Shown here in pieces: positions 4,588-7,050 of a stretch of DNA of 7,050 nucleotides. A model generated the notes under the pieces. It saw only the letters and a program-made list of their open reading frames with translations, was not told the origin of the DNA and ran no database searches. Made by a program: the position numbers and the translations under genes. Source of the DNA: an uncultured Lachnospiraceae bacterium (lineage in GTDB: Bacteria > Bacillota > Clostridia > Lachnospirales > Lachnospiraceae); contig CAMALN010000080.1 of assembly GCA_945836565.1 (NCBI GenBank), positions 1 to 7,050 of the forward strand, given 5' to 3'. The number at the start of each line of letters is the position of its first letter. Position 1 is the stretch's first letter.

Positions 4588-6252
4588 TTATACCTCTGTG
4601 ATGATAGGAAGTATCATAGGACTTCTCTTCATCTTCTTCCATAGAAAATCACCCAATTCGTCTCTGATTGAGTTCTTTATCCTGTTCCAGTCCGTTATAT
4701 TTCTTGCAAAGCAATCCTCAAGCACATCCATAACCACATCTCTGCAGTCATCTATAAGATTTTCAGATTCTCTTACATATACGAAACCACGTGACACTAT
4801 GTCCGGTCCTGCTACCAGATAGCCTCCTTCATGTCCTAGGGTTACAACCACTATTATAAGACCGTTCTGTGATAACTGCTGTCTGTCACGAAGGACTATA
4901 TTTCCGACATCGCCAACACCAAGTCCGTCTACAAGTATACCCTGTGCCGGAACTCTGCCCGCTGTCCTGAATATGTCATCAGCGATTTCAAGTACATCTC
5001 CTGTCGATAATATCTTGACATTCTCCTTCGGCACGCCCATCTCTATAGCAAGCTCAGCATGTCTCTTAAGATGTCTGTACTCACCATGCACAGGGATTGC
5101 ATACTTTGGCTTAGTAAGTGCATACATAAGCTTTAGCTCCTCCTGGCAGGCATGTCCCGATACATGAGTATCCTGGAATATTACGTGAGCGCCCTTCATT
5201 TCAAGCTCATTTATTACCTTGAATACTGCCTTTTCATTTCCCGGTATAGGATTAGACGAGAATATAACCACATCCCCCGGCTTTATAGAGACCCTGTTAT
5301 GAAGCGAAGCTGCTATACGCGATAATGCCGCCATATTTTCTCCCTGACTTCCGGTAGTGATAAGCACTATCTGCTCATCAGGGTAATCATTGATGCGCTC
5401 TATCTCAATAAGAGTATTGTCAGGTATATTTATATATCCAAGCTCGGAAGCAGTATTGATTACATTCACCATACTTCTTCCTTCTACTATTACCTTTCGT
5501 CCGTATTTATAGGCAGAATTTATTATCTGCTGTACTCGGTCTACATTCGACGCAAAGGTAGCTATAATTATTCTGTGCTCCTTGTTATCAGCAAAAAGGT
5601 TATCAAAGGTCTTGCCAACCGTCTTCTCCGACTGGGTATATCCCGGTCTCTCTACATTTGTAGAGTCTGCCATAAGTGCAAGCACACCCTTCTTGCCAAG
5701 CTCTCCGAATCTAGGAAGGTCAATTGCCTCGCCAAACACAGGGGTAAAATCAACCTTAAAGTCTCCTGTATGCACCAGAATACCCGCAGGTGTGTATATG
5801 GCAAGAGCAGCCGCATCTACTATCGAATGATTCGTCCTTATGAACTCTATCCTGAAGCAGCCAAGATTAATAATCTGTCCGTGCTTTACAACCTTGCGTC
5901 GCACATCATTTAAAATATTATGCTCCTCAAGCTTATGCTCTATAAGTGCCATGGTAAGTCTTGTGGTATATATAGGTATATCCAATTCCTTCTCTATATA
6001 CGGAATTGCGCCTATATGGTCCTCATGACCATGAGTTACAACCATGCCTTTAACCTTATCAGCATTCTCCTTAAGATAAGTTACATCAGGTATGACAAGG
6101 TCTATACCAAGCATCTCATCCTCAGGAAAAGAAAGTCCACAGTCTATAACTATGATACTGTCCTCATACTCTATTGCGGTGATGTTCATTCCTATCTGTT
6201 CCAGTCCGCCCAATGGAATAATTTTCACCGGCTTATTTTCACTTTTTTTCAA
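4588..6252 (-). CDS. rnj: Ribonuclease J
   Basis: A 554-residue metallo-beta-lactamase/beta-CASP nuclease, the full length typical of RNase J. These enzymes have 5'-3' exonuclease and endonuclease activity in mRNA turnover and rRNA maturation. The zinc-binding motif HGHEDHIG lies at 74-81, with further metal ligands H142 (NHS) and D164 (HTGDFK) and H389 in PVHGEYRH. The beta-CASP domain is inserted at about 210-365 (GRSM at 258-261, TTGSQGE at 299-305, HVSGHA at 363-368). A C-terminal domain follows from about 450. No key residue is missing. The start is TTG at 6252, with GGAGG 7 bases upstream inside the DUF1292 gene; only 2 bases separate the genes. I cannot tell whether it is J1 or J2. The neighbouring YlbF-family gene links it to RNA decay control. 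Confidence 0.96.
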   Translation of the reverse strand: MKKSENKPVKIIPLGGLEQIGMNITAIEYEDSIIVIDCGLSFPEDEMLGIDLVIPDVTYLKENADKVKGMVVTHGHEDHIGAIPYIEKELDIPIYTTRLTMALIEHKLEEHNILNDVRRKVVKHGQIINLGCFRIEFIRTNHSIVDAAALAIYTPAGILVHTGDFKVDFTPVFGEAIDLPRFGELGKKGVLALMADSTNVERPGYTQSEKTVGKTFDNLFADNKEHRIIIATFASNVDRVQQIINSAYKYGRKVIVEGRSMVNVINTASELGYINIPDNTLIEIERINDYPDEQIVLITTGSQGENMAALSRIAASLHNRVSIKPGDVVIFSSNPIPGNEKAVFKVINELEMKGAHVIFQDTHVSGHACQEELKLMYALTKPKYAIPVHGEYRHLKRHAELAIEMGVPKENVKILSTGDVLEIADDIFRTAGRVPAQGILVDGLGVGDVGNIVLRDRQQLSQNGLIIVVVTLGHEGGYLVAGPDIVSRGFVYVRESENLIDDCRDVVMDVLEDCFARNITDWNRIKNSIRDELGDFLWKKMKRSPMILPIITEV

Positions 6253-6254
6253 AA

Positions 6255-6569
6255 CTATACCTCCAAATCCAAATCCTCAAGCAGTTCATTAAATACTCCG
6301 ACCACTGCTTTTAATTCCTTTTCATCTTCTACAATCTCATACGAAACGATATCTTCTTCATCTCCGGATACTCCATTCTCCCTGAGAACAAGAAAACCTC
6401 CTTCCGTATCCTCTGTTCCTTCTATGTCATCTGTTACAAGTATATAATCAATTCCGCCAAGTCTGGTCTGCTCCAGAATATAGAATGTGACGATTTCTCC
6501 GTCCTCAGTCTCGAATTCTACGCTGCCATACACGGCCTTTTCATTATCTTTGTCTTTGATTTCTCCCAT
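6255..6569 (-). CDS. DUF1292 family protein (YrzB-like)
   Basis: A 104-residue, strongly acidic cytoplasmic protein of the DUF1292 family, whose function is not known. It begins with a polar head (1-14). A small beta-rich core follows (VEFETEDGEIVTFYILEQTRLGGIDYILVTDD, about 17-48, quoted as landmarks VTFYILEQT and YILVTDD). The acidic tail contains EEDIVSYEIVEDEKELKAV (about 71-89). This core and the aromatic-hydrophobic pattern are typical of the family. It lies between ruvX and rnj with 2-base gaps on both sides, the same place beside ruvX (yrrK) that yrzB holds in B. subtilis. The ATG at 6569 has AGGGG about 10 bases upstream in the ruvX tail. Tight packing suggests co-expression, but no reaction can be assigned. 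Confidence 0.85.
   Translation of the reverse strand: MGEIKDKDNEKAVYGSVEFETEDGEIVTFYILEQTRLGGIDYILVTDDIEGTEDTEGGFLVLRENGVSGDEEDIVSYEIVEDEKELKAVVGVFNELLEDLDLEV
6260..6264 (-). promoter_or_regulatory. Ribosome binding site fixing the TTG start of rnj
   Basis: GGAGG on the minus strand overlaps the last codons of the DUF1292 gene and ends 7 bases before TTG 6252. This strong site makes the TTG start convincing. Confidence 0.75.
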
Positions 6570-6571
6570 AA

Positions 6572-7009
6572 CTATCTGTCCCCTTGCTTCATCTGTTCTC
6601 TGTCAAGATATGTCTGCAATATAATGGCTGCCGCCATCTTGTCCACGTATGTCTTCTGTTCACCGGCTCTTACACCACTTGCACTAAGTATACGCTCTGC
6701 TTCCACTGTCGTAAGTCTCTCATCCTCAAACACTACCTCAAGGCCTGTCCGTCTCTCCAAATCCTCCTTGAAGCTTCTGGTATCCTCTGCCCTTTCGCCC
6801 TCTGTATTGTTCATATTCTTAGGAAGCCCGAGCACAATCCTCTCTACACCATACTCCGATATTATTTCCTCTATACGTGCGTAGGTCTGTCTAAGCTTGG
6901 TAGCATGCTTCCTTGTTATAGTCTCCATGGGCTGTGCTATAAGACCGCTTTCGTCCGAAAGTGCAACTCCAACTGTTTTCGTACCGTAATCTAATCCTAT
7001 TATCCTCAA
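6572..7009 (-). CDS. ruvX: RuvX/YqgF-family putative pre-16S rRNA nuclease / Holliday junction resolvase
   Basis: A 145-residue RNase H-fold protein of the YqgF/RuvX family. Members are credited with 5' maturation of 16S rRNA in E. coli and with Holliday junction resolution in some bacteria; which applies here is not shown by sequence. Family marks are [15 protein letters not shown] at 5-19 with acidic D7, [17 protein letters not shown] at 59-75, DERLTT at 96-101 with E97, and VDKMAA at 122-127 with D123. The three acidic active-site positions are therefore present, and length is typical. The start is TTG at 7009 with AAGGAG 6 bases upstream. It leads the visible string and is followed after 2 bases by the DUF1292 gene, as in the Bacillus yrrK-yrzB pair. 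Confidence 0.95.
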   Translation of the reverse strand: MRIIGLDYGTKTVGVALSDESGLIAQPMETITRKHATKLRQTYARIEEIISEYGVERIVLGLPKNMNNTEGERAEDTRSFKEDLERRTGLEVVFEDERLTTVEAERILSASGVRAGEQKTYVDKMAAAIILQTYLDREQMKQGDR

Positions 7010-7015
7010 ATGTTT

Positions 7016-7021
7016 CTCCTT
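7016..7021 (-). promoter_or_regulatory. Ribosome binding site fixing the TTG start of ruvX
   Basis: AAGGAG on the minus strand stands 6 bases before TTG 7009. The protein then begins directly with the family's first strand (RIIGLDYG), so the TTG start is well supported. Confidence 0.75.
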
Positions 7022-7022
7022 A

Positions 7023-7050
7023 CTACGTGTTTTGTACGTCGCCGAGCCTG
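7023..7050 (-). CDS. Possible C-terminal end of an upstream gene
   Basis: On the minus strand one frame reads RLGDVQNT and ends in tandem stops TAG TAA, 13 bases before the ruvX start. That spacing would suit a preceding gene in the same transcript; in B. subtilis this place is held by yrzL (ireB). Only eight residues are visible and I do not recognise them. A second frame ([14 protein letters not shown]) is also open and ends in a TGA overlapping the ruvX TTG, so the frame is not certain. Confidence 0.25.

Noticed and set aside
5920..6447. Plus-strand open frame opposite the start of rnj and the DUF1292 gene
   Set aside because: It spans two well-supported minus-strand genes and reads as a Ser-rich shadow sequence without family features.
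1..7050. CRISPR arrays, insertion sequences, tRNA or rRNA genes, riboswitches
   Set aside because: No regularly spaced repeats, terminal inverted repeats with transposase, cloverleaf sequences or recognisable aptamers were seen. Almost all sequence is taken up by ordinary genes.

Overview
The window looks like a chromosomal stretch of a low-to-mid GC, ATA-rich, endospore-lineage Firmicute, most probably a Clostridia member of the Lachnospiraceae type. The evidence is a sporulation sigma-K gene, RNase J, a YlbF-family protein, an IreB/RuvX/DUF1292-type gene neighbourhood and Gram-positive Shine-Dalgarno sites with many TTG and GTG starts. The family-level placement is inference; the Firmicute placement is firm. 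The window is almost fully coding, and its largest gene-free gap is about 240 bases (942-1180).

Right block (minus strand, read from 7050 down to 1794): a tight gene string. The order is a possible tail of an upstream gene, ruvX, a DUF1292 gene, rnj (RNase J), a ylbF-family gene, a stub of mltG, trmR-like and trhP-like. Neighbours are separated by 0-3 bases or overlap, except for 60-90 bases before ylbF. The order resembles the Bacillus subtilis yrrK-yrzB-yrrL-yrrM-yrrN-yrrO cluster, with RNase J and YlbF set in the middle. The themes are RNA metabolism (RNase J, YlbF), tRNA wobble-uridine hydroxylation followed by methylation (TrhP, TrmR), RuvX (rRNA processing or recombination) and a cell-wall MltG remnant. 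A strong intrinsic terminator for this string lies directly after the trhP stop, inside the 3' coding end of the opposing sigK gene.

Middle (plus strand, 1181-1804): sigK, the late mother-cell sporulation sigma factor. It is uninterrupted and has no room for the membrane pro-sequence known from Bacillus. A sigma-K-like promoter with a possible SpoIIID site lies just upstream. sigK and trhP converge and overlap tail to tail by 11 bases.

Left block (minus strand, 941 down to 1): a GtrA-family membrane protein behind a clear sigma-A promoter, then the first 139 codons of an FAD-dependent oxidoreductase with a TTG start, cut by the window edge. The pair suggests cell-surface polysaccharide or lipid-linked sugar metabolism.

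I see no CRISPR array, mobile element, tRNA, rRNA or defence locus. I do not see a convincing wholly new system. The most notable points are the terminator embedded in sigK, the pro-less SigK, the MltG stub and the compact trmR-trhP modification module.
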